Shown here one piece after another: positions 1 to 8,739 of a stretch of 64,000 nucleotides of DNA (position 1 is its first letter; each line of letters begins with the position of its first letter). The notes beneath the pieces were generated by a model, which saw only the letters and a list, made by a program, of their open reading frames with translations, was not told where the DNA came from and made no database searches. Location: contig NZ_AMSI01000013.1 of the NCBI RefSeq assembly GCF_000300515.1, positions 62,001 through 126,000 of the forward strand, in the 5' to 3' direction. This DNA is from Nitratireductor indicus C115. Lineage in GTDB: Bacteria; Pseudomonadota; Alphaproteobacteria; Rhizobiales; Rhizobiaceae. Position numbers and translations under genes: made by a program.

Positions 1-786
1 GAAGGCCTCGACCATGACGCCGGTAATGCCGATCCGCTGTTCGCGTTCGTGCTGCTCGCCTGCGGCGGCTCCGTCGGTTCTGGTGCGCGTCTCGCTGGGC
101 TGCGGCAGGCCCGCATTGTGTTTGATGACGGCCGCGCGTCCGAAAAGGTCGTAGTGAAGGTTCACAGCAACGACCAGCGGCTGCTCATGGGCACGACAGG
201 CCGAGACCGGCACCGGATTGACGAGCGCACCGTCCATCAGAACCCGGCCATTGCAATGCACGGGCTCGAAAACGCCCGGAAGCGCATAGGAAGCACGCAT
301 CGCCGTGATGAGCGAGCCGCTTGAAAGCCAGATTTCATGACCGGTACGCATTTCCGCGGCCACGCACACGAACGGTTTGGCGAGATCGTCGAAGGTGACG
401 CCGTCCAGATGTTCCTGCATGCGTGCCGTCAGCTTCATGCCGCCGAAAAGCCCGCTGCCGCGCAGATTGAGATCGAGCAGCCCGAAAATACGTCGCTTTG
501 TGAGCGATCTGGCGAATTCCTCGAGTTCGTCGAGCTTGCCGGCAAGATAACAACCGCCAACGAGCGCGCCGATGGAGGTGCCCGCGATCATGCCGATGGG
601 AATATTGGCTTCCTCGATTGCCCGTAGAACACCGATATGGGCCCAGCCGCGGGCTGCACCGCCACCCAGCGCCAACGCTATGCCGCGCGGAGCCTGCGGT
701 TCCGGTTCCGGTAAATCGGGCTCGGGAGGCATCGGTTCGATGTCCCGGTCGCCCTGTTTCTTGCGAAGAGATGCCCAGTCGAGCAT
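1..786 (-). CDS. Patatin-like phospholipase (RssA/YchK type), C-terminus beyond window edge
   Basis: A serine acyl hydrolase of the bacterial patatin family, probably acting on membrane lipids; its substrate is unknown. Reading from the start at 786 I see a Pro/Glu-rich leader (residues 15-32), the oxyanion loop GGGAARGW (41-48), the nucleophile elbow GTSIG with Ser71, and the catalytic-dyad motif DGALVNPVP with Asp185. The frame stays open to base 1, so about 262 residues are visible and the C-terminus lies outside. There is no signal peptide, so it is probably cytoplasmic or membrane-peripheral. It follows hisI on the same strand after a 100 bp gap. Family assignment is firm because both catalytic residues are present; physiological role is not known. 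Confidence 0.88.
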   Translation of the reverse strand, partial: MLDWASLRKKQGDRDIEPMPPEPDLPEPEPQAPRGIALALGGGAARGWAHIGVLRAIEEANIPIGMIAGTSIGALVGGCYLAGKLDELEEFARSLTKRRIFGLLDLNLRGSGLFGGMKLTARMQEHLDGVTFDDLAKPFVCVAAEMRTGHEIWLSSGSLITAMRASYALPGVFEPVHCNGRVLMDGALVNPVPVSACRAHEQPLVVAVNLHYDLFGRAAVIKHNAGLPQPSETRTRTDGAAAGEQHEREQRIGITGVMVEAF

Positions 787-886
787 GTCCGTCTCCTAAT
801 CCCCGGACATAAGGGTGCCCGAGGACAGTGTCAAATTGGTGAAGATTTGTCGCATCGTGCGCCCGAAAGGTTCACGAGGGGCAATT

Positions 887-1327
887 TCACCCGTTTGCGC
901 TCGACAACGGCTTCATGCCGAGATCGACCAGAACCGCCTTTCCATCCCGAACGCTGATGTTGCGATAAAAGCAAGTGCTGCGCCCGGTATGGCAGGTTGC
1001 CCCATCGCCCACGACAGTCACCGCAAGGTGCACCGCATCCTGGTCGCAATCCGTCGCCATGGACACGATATGCTGCACGTTTCCCGAGGTTTCGCCCTTT
1101 TTCCAGAGCTTGCCGCGCGAGCGTGACCAGTAATGTGCAATGCCTGTTTCCAGTGTCGTCGCAAGGGCCTCGGCGTTCATGTGCGCGACCATCAGGAGCG
1201 CGCCGCTCTCCGCATCCGTGACAACGGCCGTAACAAGACCATTTGCGTCGAAACGGGGCGAAAAAGCCGTGCCTTCCTCAAGCGCGACTTTCTCCGCAGG
1301 GGCGGGGGGAAAGGTGATTTCCGTCAT
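887..1327 (-). CDS. hisI: Phosphoribosyl-AMP cyclohydrolase (histidine biosynthesis step 3)
   Basis: Opens the adenine ring of phosphoribosyl-AMP in cytosolic histidine biosynthesis. The 146-residue protein is the stand-alone HisI form, without a fused HisE domain. Family signatures are [16 protein letters not shown] (68-83), the Mg-binding DCDQD (Asp93, Asp95, Asp97) and the Zn-binding cysteines Cys94, Cys112 and Cys119 (TCHTGRSTC). It starts 7 bp after the folE stop, so the two are probably cotranscribed. The other his genes are not nearby, which is usual in this order of bacteria. Confidence 0.97.
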   Translation of the reverse strand: MTEITFPPAPAEKVALEEGTAFSPRFDANGLVTAVVTDAESGALLMVAHMNAEALATTLETGIAHYWSRSRGKLWKKGETSGNVQHIVSMATDCDQDAVHLAVTVVGDGATCHTGRSTCFYRNISVRDGKAVLVDLGMKPLSSANG

Positions 1328-1334
1328 TTGCGCC

Positions 1335-2000
1335 CTAGTTCCGTATGTCGCGCAGCATGGTCATGAAGCGCGCCTGCTCCTGCAGGTCCTGCTTGTAGGC
1401 ACCGGTAAATGTGGTGGTAAGCGTGGTCGACCCCTGCTTGCGGATGCCGCGCATGGCCATGCACATATGTTCCGCCTCGATGAGAACGGCAACGCCGCGC
1501 GGCTGCAGGACTTCCTGGATCACGCCGGCAATCTGCGCGGTCATGGATTCCTGGGTTTGCAGGCGGCGCGCGAAGATGTCGACGACGCGGGCGATCTTCG
1601 ACAGGCCGACCACCTTGCCATCGGGCAGATAGGCGACATGAGCCTTGCCGATGATCGGCACCATGTGATGCTCGCAGTGCGAATGGAACGAGATGTCCTT
1701 GATCAGGACCATGTCGTTATAGCCCTGCACCTCCTCGAAGGTGCGCCCGAGTTCTTCCGCCGGGCATTGGTCATAGCCCGAAAACATCTCGCGATAGGCC
1801 TTGGCCACCCGCTGGGGCGTCTCGATCAGCCCCTCGCGGGAAATGTCGTCACCGGTCCAGCGCAAAAGAGTGCGAACGGCGGCTTCGACCTCTTCCTGGG
1901 ATGGGCGGTCGGTAAAAGGTTTGTCCATGAAGGATTTACTCTCCGCATCCTTGCCACCCTTGTCGGTGTGAGGCGGAAAATTCTTGATAACAGCATCCAT
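1335..2000 (-). CDS. folE: GTP cyclohydrolase I
   Basis: Converts GTP to 7,8-dihydroneopterin triphosphate, the first step of tetrahydrofolate synthesis; a cytosolic homodecamer in the family. The 221-residue protein has the Zn ligands Cys109 and His112 (SHCEHH) and Cys180 (EHMCM), matching the E. coli enzyme almost residue for residue. The first 30 residues are a variable leader, so the internal Met25 is an alternative start. It heads the leftward folE-hisI-patatin run and is divergent from the Fe-S scaffold gene. An inverted repeat GTCCCTG/CAGGGAC lies just upstream (about 2018-2037). Confidence 0.97.
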   Translation of the reverse strand: MDAVIKNFPPHTDKGGKDAESKSFMDKPFTDRPSQEEVEAAVRTLLRWTGDDISREGLIETPQRVAKAYREMFSGYDQCPAEELGRTFEEVQGYNDMVLIKDISFHSHCEHHMVPIIGKAHVAYLPDGKVVGLSKIARVVDIFARRLQTQESMTAQIAGVIQEVLQPRGVAVLIEAEHMCMAMRGIRKQGSTTLTTTFTGAYKQDLQEQARFMTMLRDIRN

Positions 2001-2140
2001 AGAAGGCGTCTCCCGTAGTCCCTGTCTACGCAGGGACGAGTTGAACGGTTCACGGCCTTATCCAGCGGGTTTGGGAGAAATATCTCAGCCCGGCCCGAAA
2101 GCGGCGTGCACTTAACCGGGGTCCTGGGAAAATACATCCC

Positions 2141-2170
2141 TTGTCGCGGACCCATGGTGCTCATTATATA
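2141..2170 (+). promoter_or_regulatory. Candidate sigma-70 promoter for the Fe-S scaffold/yidD operon
   Basis: TTGTCG at 2141-2146 and TATATA at 2165-2170 with an 18 bp spacer, about 70 bp before the scaffold gene start. The -10 hexamer is good and stands out in GC-rich sequence; the -35 is moderate. Inferred only from sequence. Confidence 0.4.
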
Positions 2171-2242
2171 TGCTGGAAGTGAGCGAAAGAAAGACCGGGA
2201 AGCAATATCCTGACACTTTGACCGGCCAATTCGAAGAAAACT

Positions 2243-2689
2243 ATGCTGGACGACGTCTACAACGCGAAAATTCTCGGCTTTGCGGGCAATATCGGCCGTA
2301 TCGGTCGGCTTTCTGCCCCGGATGCAAGTGCCAAGGCACATTCCAAGCTTTGCGGCTCGACCGTGCTGGTCGACCTCAAGATGGAGGGTGATACCGTCAC
2401 CGATTTTGCTCATGAGGTGAAGGCCTGCGCCCTGGGACAGGCATCCTCATCCATCATGGCGGCCCATGTGGTGGGCGCAACCGCCGACGAATTGCGCCAT
2501 GTGCGCGATCAGATGTACGCCATGCTGAAGGAGGAAGGTCCTCCGCCGCAGGGGCGTTTCGATGACCTGAAATATCTGGAGCCCGTTCGCGGCTACAAGG
2601 CGCGCCACGCCTCCACACTCCTGACATTCGATGCGGTGGTCGACGCCATCGGGCAGATCGAGAAGGCGCGCGCGGACGCTGCGGCCTGA
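2243..2689 (+). CDS. IscU/NifU-N-like iron-sulfur cluster scaffold protein
   Basis: A 148-residue protein of the IscU/NifU N-terminal fold, thought to help assemble Fe-S clusters. Two of the three scaffold cysteines are visible, Cys37 (KLCGST) and Cys62 (KACALGQASSS). The third position, normally in a HCS-type motif before the last helix, reads RHAST, so that cysteine is missing. The alphaproteobacterial branch of the family, as I remember it, commonly looks like this, so this is a variant rather than damage. It leads an operon with yidD, which starts 2 bp after its stop. The role of the two-cysteine form is uncertain: it may be a SUF accessory protein rather than a true scaffold. Confidence 0.88.
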   Translation: MLDDVYNAKILGFAGNIGRIGRLSAPDASAKAHSKLCGSTVLVDLKMEGDTVTDFAHEVKACALGQASSSIMAAHVVGATADELRHVRDQMYAMLKEEGPPPQGRFDDLKYLEPVRGYKARHASTLLTFDAVVDAIGQIEKARADAAA

Positions 2690-2691
2690 CG

Positions 2692-3033
2692 ATGGCCGGC
2701 GCTCCGACCAGCCGCAATTGGCGCGGACCGTGGCCGAAGACGCCGGGGCGCATTTTCGGTACGGCTTTCGTTCGGCTCTACCAGCTCACGCTTTCCGGTT
2801 TCATCGGAAATTCGTGTCGTCATTTCCCCACCTGTTCGGAATATGCCTATGAGGCGATTGCCCGCCATGGTCTTTGGGCGGGCGGCTGGATGGGGCTTTT
2901 CCGCGTTGTGCGTTGCGGGCCGGGCGGAACGCATGGGGTGGATCCGGTGCCCGACACGCTCGACGAGCGGCTTAAATGGTGGACACCCTGGCGCTACTGG
3001 CCCTTGTCGAGGCAGAAGGGCGGCCACGAATGA
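2692..3033 (+). CDS. yidD: Membrane protein insertion efficiency factor YidD
   Basis: Small membrane-associated factor that helps YidC insert inner-membrane proteins. The 113-residue protein has the family core: an amphipathic helix around LYQLTLSGFIG, the Cys-containing CRHFPTCSEYAYEAI, and RVVRCGPGGTHGVDPVP. It is longer than the roughly 80-residue enterobacterial form because of about 20 extra N-terminal residues and a C-terminal tail. It is usually next to rnpA-yidC in other phyla, but in this order it sits behind the Fe-S scaffold gene. Its stop overlaps the next start (ATGA), implying translational coupling. Confidence 0.93.
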   Translation: MAGAPTSRNWRGPWPKTPGRIFGTAFVRLYQLTLSGFIGNSCRHFPTCSEYAYEAIARHGLWAGGWMGLFRVVRCGPGGTHGVDPVPDTLDERLKWWTPWRYWPLSRQKGGHE

Positions 3034-3452
3034 CCGTTCCCATGGACTATCTCTATGCCAGTCGCGATTTTCGCCGGTTTCTGGGATCGGTCAAGGAACG
3101 CGCCATGCTGGCCACCAACAACCAGTCCTATGCGGTGACGCGAGCGGTTCTTCATGTGTTTCGCAGCCATCTCGCACTGCGCGATGTTCTGGTCTTTGCG
3201 GAAATCCTGCCGCCTTTGCTGCGCGTAACCTTTCTGGAAGGGTTGGGCGCGGAACACAAACCTATCGCATTCCCGGATCGTCAAACGCTTCTTGAAGAGG
3301 TGAAGGCGGTGCGTGAACCTCATAACATCGCACCGGACAGCGCCATCGACGACGTTGCCGAAATCTTGCGCGCCGAAATCGGAGAAGCGACCCTTCGGCG
3401 TGTCCTCGGGCGCATGCCGCAGGACGCGCAGGCCTACTGGCTGGCCAGTTGA
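3030..3452 (+). CDS. DUF2267 domain protein
   Basis: A 140-residue, probably cytosolic protein that fits the DUF2267 family, whose function is unknown. It is mostly helical and ends with a DAQAYWLAS tail where the family usually has a conserved Trp. A longer frame opens at 2976, but the ATG at 3030 overlaps the yidD stop as ATGA, which is the more likely start. It sits between yidD and thrS, about 140 bp upstream of thrS, and may simply be the last gene of the scaffold-yidD operon. Confidence 0.72.
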   Translation: MTVPMDYLYASRDFRRFLGSVKERAMLATNNQSYAVTRAVLHVFRSHLALRDVLVFAEILPPLLRVTFLEGLGAEHKPIAFPDRQTLLEEVKAVREPHNIAPDSAIDDVAEILRAEIGEATLRRVLGRMPQDAQAYWLAS

Positions 3453-3594
3453 AACAGGCATTCTCCGGCACGCGGTCTGCCAAGGACGCGGTTTGCTCTT
3501 TACGCGCTCTGGCGAAACGCTTATTTCGACCCTTCAAACCACAACATGCCCAACCACCCGCGCTCGTTGGCGGGACTGGATAAGGAGAAGTCTT

Positions 3595-5577
3595 ATGGCA
3601 GAAGCCGTTTCCCTCAAATTTCCCGATGGTTCCGTCCGCGAATACGACGCGGCGACGACCGGCGCTGATATTGCAAGTGGCATTTCCAAGTCGCTGGCCA
3701 AGAAGTCGGTCGCCTATGCGATAAACGGTACGGTGCGTGATCTTTCCGATCCCGTTGGCATGTCGGGCGACATCGAGATCGTGACGCGAGAGGATCCCCG
3801 CGCGCTTGAGCTCATCCGCCATGACGCTGCCCATGTGTTGGCCGAGGCCGTGCAGGAGCTTTGGCCCGGCACCCAGGTCACCATCGGTCCCGTGATCGAA
3901 AACGGCTTTTACTACGACTTTGCGCGCAACGAACCCTTCACGCCCGAGGACTTCCCGGTCATCGAGAAAAAGATGCGCGAGATCATCGAGCGCAACAAAC
4001 CCTTCACCAAGGAAGTCTGGTCGCGCGACAAGGCGAAGAAGGTCTTTTCCGACAAGGGTGAAAACTACAAGGTCGAGCTGATCGATGCCATCCCGGAGGA
4101 TCAGGACCTCAAGATTTATTCCCAGGGCGACTGGTTCGACCTCTGCCGCGGCCCGCACATGGCCTCCACGGGGCAGGTGGGCAAGGCCTTCAAGCTGATG
4201 AAGGTGGCCGGCGCCTATTGGCGCGGCGACGCCAACAACCCGATGCTGACCCGTATTTACGGCACCGCGTGGCAGACGCAGGAGCAGCTCGATGCCTATC
4301 TCCACATGCTGGAGGAGGCCGAGAAACGCGATCACCGCCGCCTAGGCCGCGAGATGGACCTGTTCCATTTCCAGGAGGAGGGACCGGGCGTCGTGTTCTG
4401 GCACGCCAAGGGCTGGCGCATATTCCAGAACCTTGTGAGCTACATGCGCAGAAGGCTTGCAACGGATGGCTATCAGGAGGTGAACGCTCCGCAGGTGCTC
4501 GACAAGAGCCTGTGGGAGACCTCCGGTCACTGGGGCTGGTACAAGGAAAACATGTTCGCGGTGAAATGCGCCGACGAGGAAGCCGAGGACAAGCGCACGT
4601 TTGCCCTGAAGCCGATGAACTGCCCGGGCCATGTGCAGATATTCAAGCACGGGCTGAAATCCTATCGCGACCTGCCGATCCGTCTTGCCGAGTTCGGCAA
4701 TGTCCATCGCTATGAGCCGTCGGGCGCGCTGCACGGGCTGATGCGCGTGCGCGGCTTCACGCAGGACGACGCGCATATCTTCTGCATGGAAGAGCAGCTT
4801 GCCGCCGAATGCCTGAAGATCAACGATTTGATCCTCTCCACCTATGCCGATTTCGGCTTCGAGGAGATCACTGTGTTCTTCTCCACGCGCCCTGAAAAGC
4901 GCGTCGGTTCGGATGCGCTGTGGGATCACGCGGAAGAAATCATGGCGGGCGTTCTGAAAAAGATCGCCGCATCCGACAACCGCATCAAGACAGCCATCAA
5001 TCCCGGTGACGGCGCCTTCTATGGCCCGAAATTCGACTATGTGTTGAAGGATGCCATCGGCCGCGAATGGCAGTGCGGCACCACGCAGATCGATTTCAAT
5101 CTGCCCGAACGGTTCGGTGCCTTCTATATCGACCAGGATTCGGAAAAGAAGCAGCCGGTCATGGTCCACCGCGCTATCTGCGGCTCCATGGAGCGCTTTC
5201 TCGGCATCCTGATCGAGAATTTCGCCGGTCATTTCCCACTCTGGTTCGCGCCGGTGCAAGTGGTCGTGGCGACGATCACCTCGGATGCCGATGACTATGC
5301 GGTGAAGGTTGCGGAGCGTCTTCGGCAGGCGGGGCTGCAGGCTGAAACGGACCTGCGCAACGAGAAGATCAACTACAAGGTCCGCGAACATTCGCTGGCC
5401 AAGGTTCCGGTCATTCTTGTGTGCGGTCGCCGCGAGGCGGAGGAGGGCACCGTCAATATCCGTCGTCTTGGAAGCCGCGATCAGGCATCTATGACGCTGG
5501 ACGAGGTCGTTGCGGCTCTCTCCGATGAGGCGACCCCGCCAGACCTGAAACGCCGGGCCATCGCTGCCCGTCGTTGA
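3595..5577 (+). CDS. thrS: Threonyl-tRNA synthetase
   Basis: Charges tRNA-Thr with threonine. The 660-residue class II synthetase has, in order, an N-terminal TGS domain (about 1-65), the editing domain (about 70-240; HxxxH-type HDAAH near residue 80), the catalytic core with the Zn ligand Cys343 in MNCPGH and class II motif 2 ([21 protein letters not shown]), and a C-terminal anticodon-binding domain. The start at 3595 has a strong ribosome site (AAGGAG, 3582-3587); a longer frame from 3313 overlaps the DUF2267 gene and is rejected. I see no T-box leader in the 140 bp upstream. A good terminator follows. Confidence 0.98.
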   Translation: MAEAVSLKFPDGSVREYDAATTGADIASGISKSLAKKSVAYAINGTVRDLSDPVGMSGDIEIVTREDPRALELIRHDAAHVLAEAVQELWPGTQVTIGPVIENGFYYDFARNEPFTPEDFPVIEKKMREIIERNKPFTKEVWSRDKAKKVFSDKGENYKVELIDAIPEDQDLKIYSQGDWFDLCRGPHMASTGQVGKAFKLMKVAGAYWRGDANNPMLTRIYGTAWQTQEQLDAYLHMLEEAEKRDHRRLGREMDLFHFQEEGPGVVFWHAKGWRIFQNLVSYMRRRLATDGYQEVNAPQVLDKSLWETSGHWGWYKENMFAVKCADEEAEDKRTFALKPMNCPGHVQIFKHGLKSYRDLPIRLAEFGNVHRYEPSGALHGLMRVRGFTQDDAHIFCMEEQLAAECLKINDLILSTYADFGFEEITVFFSTRPEKRVGSDALWDHAEEIMAGVLKKIAASDNRIKTAINPGDGAFYGPKFDYVLKDAIGREWQCGTTQIDFNLPERFGAFYIDQDSEKKQPVMVHRAICGSMERFLGILIENFAGHFPLWFAPVQVVVATITSDADDYAVKVAERLRQAGLQAETDLRNEKINYKVREHSLAKVPVILVCGRREAEEGTVNIRRLGSRDQASMTLDEVVAALSDEATPPDLKRRAIAARR

Positions 5578-5600
5578 ATGTCGTCCATTGAAACTGATGA

Positions 5601-5632
5601 GGGCGGCCCGTGTGAGCGGGACGCCCTTTTTT
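5601..5632 (+). terminator. Rho-independent terminator of thrS
   Basis: GGGCG-g-CCCG pairs with CGGG-a-CGCCC around a short TGTGAG loop and is followed by TTTTTT. It lies 23 bp after the thrS stop and just before the end of the opposing gene. Confidence 0.85.
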
Positions 5633-5642
5633 ATGGGAAGTG

Positions 5643-6608
5643 TCAGTCCGGGAACTGGTTGTTCTGGTCGAGCAGATCCGTCGGAAGAAGTTCGACGTCC
5701 TGGTTGCGGCCCGGCACCACGGTGAAGTCGCGCTGATAGATTCTGTCGCGGTTCTTCGCGATGAAGGTGTAGGAGCCTTCGGCAAGCACCATCGAGGCAT
5801 AGGCCCCGACTGTTTCATAAACGATTTCGCCTGTGTCGGTCAGGATCGACCAGGCCGTATCGGCAATCGCTTCACCGCCGCGTTCGCGCACCAGCTTGAG
5901 CGTCAGATTGGCGGCACGGTGTTCCACGGTCGCCTCTGTCAGCTTGCCGGCCTCGACACGGATATCCGAGCGGATCACCGCATTCACCGAGCCGTAATTC
6001 GACACCACGTGATAGGTGCCGGCATTGAGGCGCACGATGCTGCCCGGTTCAACGTCGGGAATGATCAGCGCACCGTCGCTCGCCGTTTCGGCACTGGTCT
6101 CATAAATGGCGAAGCGCAACTGCCCAGAAGGGATACGCACGCCCCCCGAAAGACGCGCATCGAGCTTCAGGCCGCCGGCATCCAGAACGAGGTCTTCGCG
6201 CAGCGGGTCTCTTCCAACGGTGATGCGCTTGGTAACGCCTGCGCGCCCATAGGCGGCATGCACGAGATAGCTGCCCGGCGCGAGTTGGAAAACGCCGGTC
6301 CCGCCACGGGCGGTGGCCACCAGAGGCAGCTTCTCGTCAGGGCCGGTTTCGGTGCCGAAGACGCGCCAGATCACGCCGCGCGGAATTTCCGCGCTCTCGT
6401 CGGTGAGATGAGCGGCGAGCGTTATCTGTCCGCCTTCGCCGGCCGCAAGCGGCCGTCCCGAATCGGTCGGCGCGTAATTGTTGAGGTTTGGAAGGCGCAG
6501 ATTGTCGATACCGGACGACGAATTTCCCTGAGCGCCAGCCTGAGCGACCAGAAAAGGCGAACCGGCAATGACGGAGAGGGCGAACATCGCCCGTTGAATA
6601 CGGCGCAT
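5643..6608 (-). CDS. Secreted conserved protein of unknown function
   Basis: I do not recognise a named family. The 321-residue product from Met at 6608 begins with a clear Sec signal peptide (RR, hydrophobic stretch FALSVIAGSPFLVAQ, cleavage near AGAQG). The rest is rich in beta-strand patterns with repeated modules of about 80-90 residues of the type 'GxLxLDARLSGG...', 'APGSYLVHAAYG', 'LNAGTYHVVSNYG' and 'AEGSYTFIAKN', each ending in an aromatic G-x-Y. This resembles carboxypeptidase-regulatory or PEGA-like beta-sandwich repeats in the periplasm. A longer frame to 6713 lacks a sensible leader. It is divergent from the nitroreductase gene. Function is not assignable. Confidence 0.8.
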   Translation of the reverse strand: MRRIQRAMFALSVIAGSPFLVAQAGAQGNSSSGIDNLRLPNLNNYAPTDSGRPLAAGEGGQITLAAHLTDESAEIPRGVIWRVFGTETGPDEKLPLVATARGGTGVFQLAPGSYLVHAAYGRAGVTKRITVGRDPLREDLVLDAGGLKLDARLSGGVRIPSGQLRFAIYETSAETASDGALIIPDVEPGSIVRLNAGTYHVVSNYGSVNAVIRSDIRVEAGKLTEATVEHRAANLTLKLVRERGGEAIADTAWSILTDTGEIVYETVGAYASMVLAEGSYTFIAKNRDRIYQRDFTVVPGRNQDVELLPTDLLDQNNQFPD

Positions 6609-6786
6609 GATCGACTTGAAGCCCAAGCCGGTGGCAATTTCAAGGCGTTTATGCGATCTCCAGAGCGCCGTGCGCCCTTTCGCGTGCACAAGGGCCACTC
6701 TATATCGTTTCAATCCGGAACATGCTTTCCGTGCGGGCGGCTGCGTCCCGGCAGGATGCTCCGGCCACGAAGATCAGGAGAAGACA

Positions 6787-7371
6787 GTGCATTCTTCCGT
6801 GCTCGAATTCATGCTGGCGCGCAAGTCGGCGCCCATCCAGGATATGAAGGAACCGGCGCCATCCGACGATGAGATTGCCACCCTTTTGAAGGTCGCCACG
6901 CGGGTTCCCGATCACGGGCGGCTCGCGCCATGGCGCTTCATCCTTTACCGCGGCGACAAACGCCACGAGATCGGTGAAGCTCTCGCAAGGCTGGCTGTCG
7001 AACGTGAAGGGTCCTTGCCCGAGGCACGGCTCGACAAGGAACGCACCCGCTTTTCCCGCGCGCCGCTTGTCATCGGCGTTGTCTCGGTTCCGAAGGAAAG
7101 CCCGACCATCCCTCAATGGGAAATGCTGCTTTCCGGCGGTATGGCTGCGATGAACCTCATGATTGCAGCCAATGCCATGGGATATGGGACGAACCTCATC
7201 ACCAACTGGTATTCCGACGATCCGGAGGGCCGCCGTATCCTGGGCCTGAAGCCTGAGGAGAGGGTTATCGGCTTCATCCATGTCGGAACGGTGGATACGG
7301 AAGCGCCCGAGCGTCCGCGGCCGGATCCGGCTTCCCTCCTGTTCGAATATGCAGGTCCCTCGGAGGTGTGA
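6787..7371 (+). CDS. Nitroreductase family protein (YdjA-like)
   Basis: An FMN-dependent oxidoreductase of the nitroreductase superfamily, 194 residues. The family's FMN-binding features are visible: the N-terminal ARKSA basic loop, RVPDHGRLAPWRF, and LLSGGMAAMNLMIAANAMGYGTN in the dimer/FMN core. I chose the GTG at 6787 because AGGAG (6776-6780) precedes it at 6 bp; the long upstream extension has no family similarity. Its stop overlaps the next start by one base, so it is coupled to the flavin reductase gene. The natural substrate is unknown. Confidence 0.88.
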   Translation: MHSSVLEFMLARKSAPIQDMKEPAPSDDEIATLLKVATRVPDHGRLAPWRFILYRGDKRHEIGEALARLAVEREGSLPEARLDKERTRFSRAPLVIGVVSVPKESPTIPQWEMLLSGGMAAMNLMIAANAMGYGTNLITNWYSDDPEGRRILGLKPEERVIGFIHVGTVDTEAPERPRPDPASLLFEYAGPSEV

Positions 7372-7979
7372 TGTTTTACGAACCGGAAAAGGGCCACGGC
7401 CTGCCGCATGACCCCTTCAAGGCCATTGTTTCACCGCGCCCCATTGGATGGATTTCCACAGTGAGCAGGGATGGGGCTGTCAATCTCGCGCCCTATTCCT
7501 TTTTCAACGCGATCTCGTCCAACCCGCATCTGGTCATCTTTTCCTCCGAAGGGGCAAAGGACAGTGCCACCTTCGCCGAGGAAACCGGAGAGTTTGTCGT
7601 CAATCTGGCGAGCATGGACCTGGCGGAGCGGCTCAATGCCACGTCGATCGATGCGCCGCGCGGCGTCAGTGAATTTGCGCATGCGGGGCTGACGGAAGCG
7701 CCATCGAGGATCGTGGCGCCGCCACGCGTCGCCGAATCGCATGCCGCCCTTGAATGCAAGGTGACCGACGTGACCCGCCCGCTCGGACTCGGCGGAAAGT
7801 CTTCCGGTGTCATTCTTGTCACGGGGGAGGTCGTCGGTGTGCATATGGATGAAAGCGTGATGCGCGACGGGCTCTTCGATGTGGTTGCGGCAGGCAATCT
7901 CTCGCGCCTTGGGTATATGGATTATTCCGCAGTGACCGAGGTTTTCCAGATGCGCCGGCCGCGCTGGGAAAAGCGCTGA
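7371..7979 (+). CDS. Flavin reductase family protein (FMN-binding split barrel)
   Basis: A 202-residue flavoredoxin/flavin reductase-like protein. The N-terminal SPRPIGWISTVSRDGAVN and APYSFFNAISSNPHLVIFS segments are the FMN-binding split-barrel signature of this family. A GTG at 7368 is also in frame, but the ATG at 7371, overlapping the nitroreductase stop (TGATG) with GGAGG four bases away, is the better start. Pairing with the nitroreductase suggests a shared role in flavin-dependent reduction; the substrate cannot be read from the sequence. Confidence 0.9.
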   Translation: MFYEPEKGHGLPHDPFKAIVSPRPIGWISTVSRDGAVNLAPYSFFNAISSNPHLVIFSSEGAKDSATFAEETGEFVVNLASMDLAERLNATSIDAPRGVSEFAHAGLTEAPSRIVAPPRVAESHAALECKVTDVTRPLGLGGKSSGVILVTGEVVGVHMDESVMRDGLFDVVAAGNLSRLGYMDYSAVTEVFQMRRPRWEKR

Positions 7980-8148
7980 GGCGGTGGCCCGCGGCCGGAT
8001 CGCCTGATTGTCCGGATAACCGGCGGTGAGTGCAGGCATCGCCGGTGTTGAACGAGACTGGGAATATCTGCGCTTTTTCTCATATATCGCCTTGCCCGTT
8101 GCCTTTGCCGGTGCAAGTGTCAGCCATTCCATTTCTTCGGAGGCGACC

Positions 8149-8697
8149 ATGCGCAGGCATTTCATCCTGGTTTCAGCGCTCATTCTCTGGGCGATCACCT
8201 TATGCATGCCCGTTTTTGCGCAGGGCACGATGTTGACCGTCAGCGGTGCAGTCGAGAAAACCAATCGCGGTGCCTTCGACCCCTTCTATGACGGCTTTCT
8301 GAATTTCCACGACAAGAGCTTCGACAAGGCCTTCGAATTTGACTGGGCGACTCTGGCCGGGCTACCTCAGCAATCGATTTCGGTGGCCGCCGATGTCGGT
8401 GACTGGCCGGCGGAAACCCTTGAGATGAAGGGGCCGCTTCTAAAGGATGTGCTGGCCGCTGCGGGCGCCAGCGGAAAGCAGGTCACGCTTTACGCCCTCG
8501 ATGGCTTCGGCCTCACGCTCGATCCTGAAAAACTCGGCGCGCATGACTGGGTCTTGGCAATGAGCGTTAATGGAAAGCCGCTCGGCATTGGCGGTTTCGG
8601 CCCGCTCTGGCTCACCTATGATACGGGTGGCAAGAAGGCTCCTGAATCGGAGGAAAAGAGCTGGGTCTGGTCCGTTTTCCATATCGAGGTCGAATAG
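8149..8697 (+). CDS. Periplasmic protein with sulfite-oxidase/molybdopterin-binding-like fold
   Basis: A 182-residue exported protein. From the start at 8149 (GGAGG 6 bp upstream) it has a Sec signal peptide (MRRHF, hydrophobic LVSALILWAITLCMPVF, cleavage at FAQ-G). The mature part resembles the oxidoreductase molybdopterin-binding domain found in many short proteobacterial proteins: TVSGAVEKTN, FDWATLAGLPQ, GPLLKDVLAAAG, YALDGFGLTL, and LAMSVNGKPLGIGGFGPLWLTY. The cysteine that binds Mo in true sulfite oxidases is absent, so a catalytic role is doubtful. It is convergent with the CoA-ester lyase gene, 42 bp away. Confidence 0.75.
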   Translation: MRRHFILVSALILWAITLCMPVFAQGTMLTVSGAVEKTNRGAFDPFYDGFLNFHDKSFDKAFEFDWATLAGLPQQSISVAADVGDWPAETLEMKGPLLKDVLAAAGASGKQVTLYALDGFGLTLDPEKLGAHDWVLAMSVNGKPLGIGGFGPLWLTYDTGGKKAPESEEKSWVWSVFHIEVE

Positions 8698-8739
8698 AGT
8701 GCCCTTGGCGTTCCGGGCGCTCCAGCTTCTTGTCGCCGG

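Noticed and set aside
3453-3594. A T-box or other leader before thrS
   Set aside because: No T-box consensus or terminator/antiterminator pair is visible, and T-boxes are mostly found in Firmicutes.
8149-8697. Calling the periplasmic protein an active sulfite oxidase
   Set aside because: It has the fold signature only; the Mo-ligating cysteine and the full domain length are missing.
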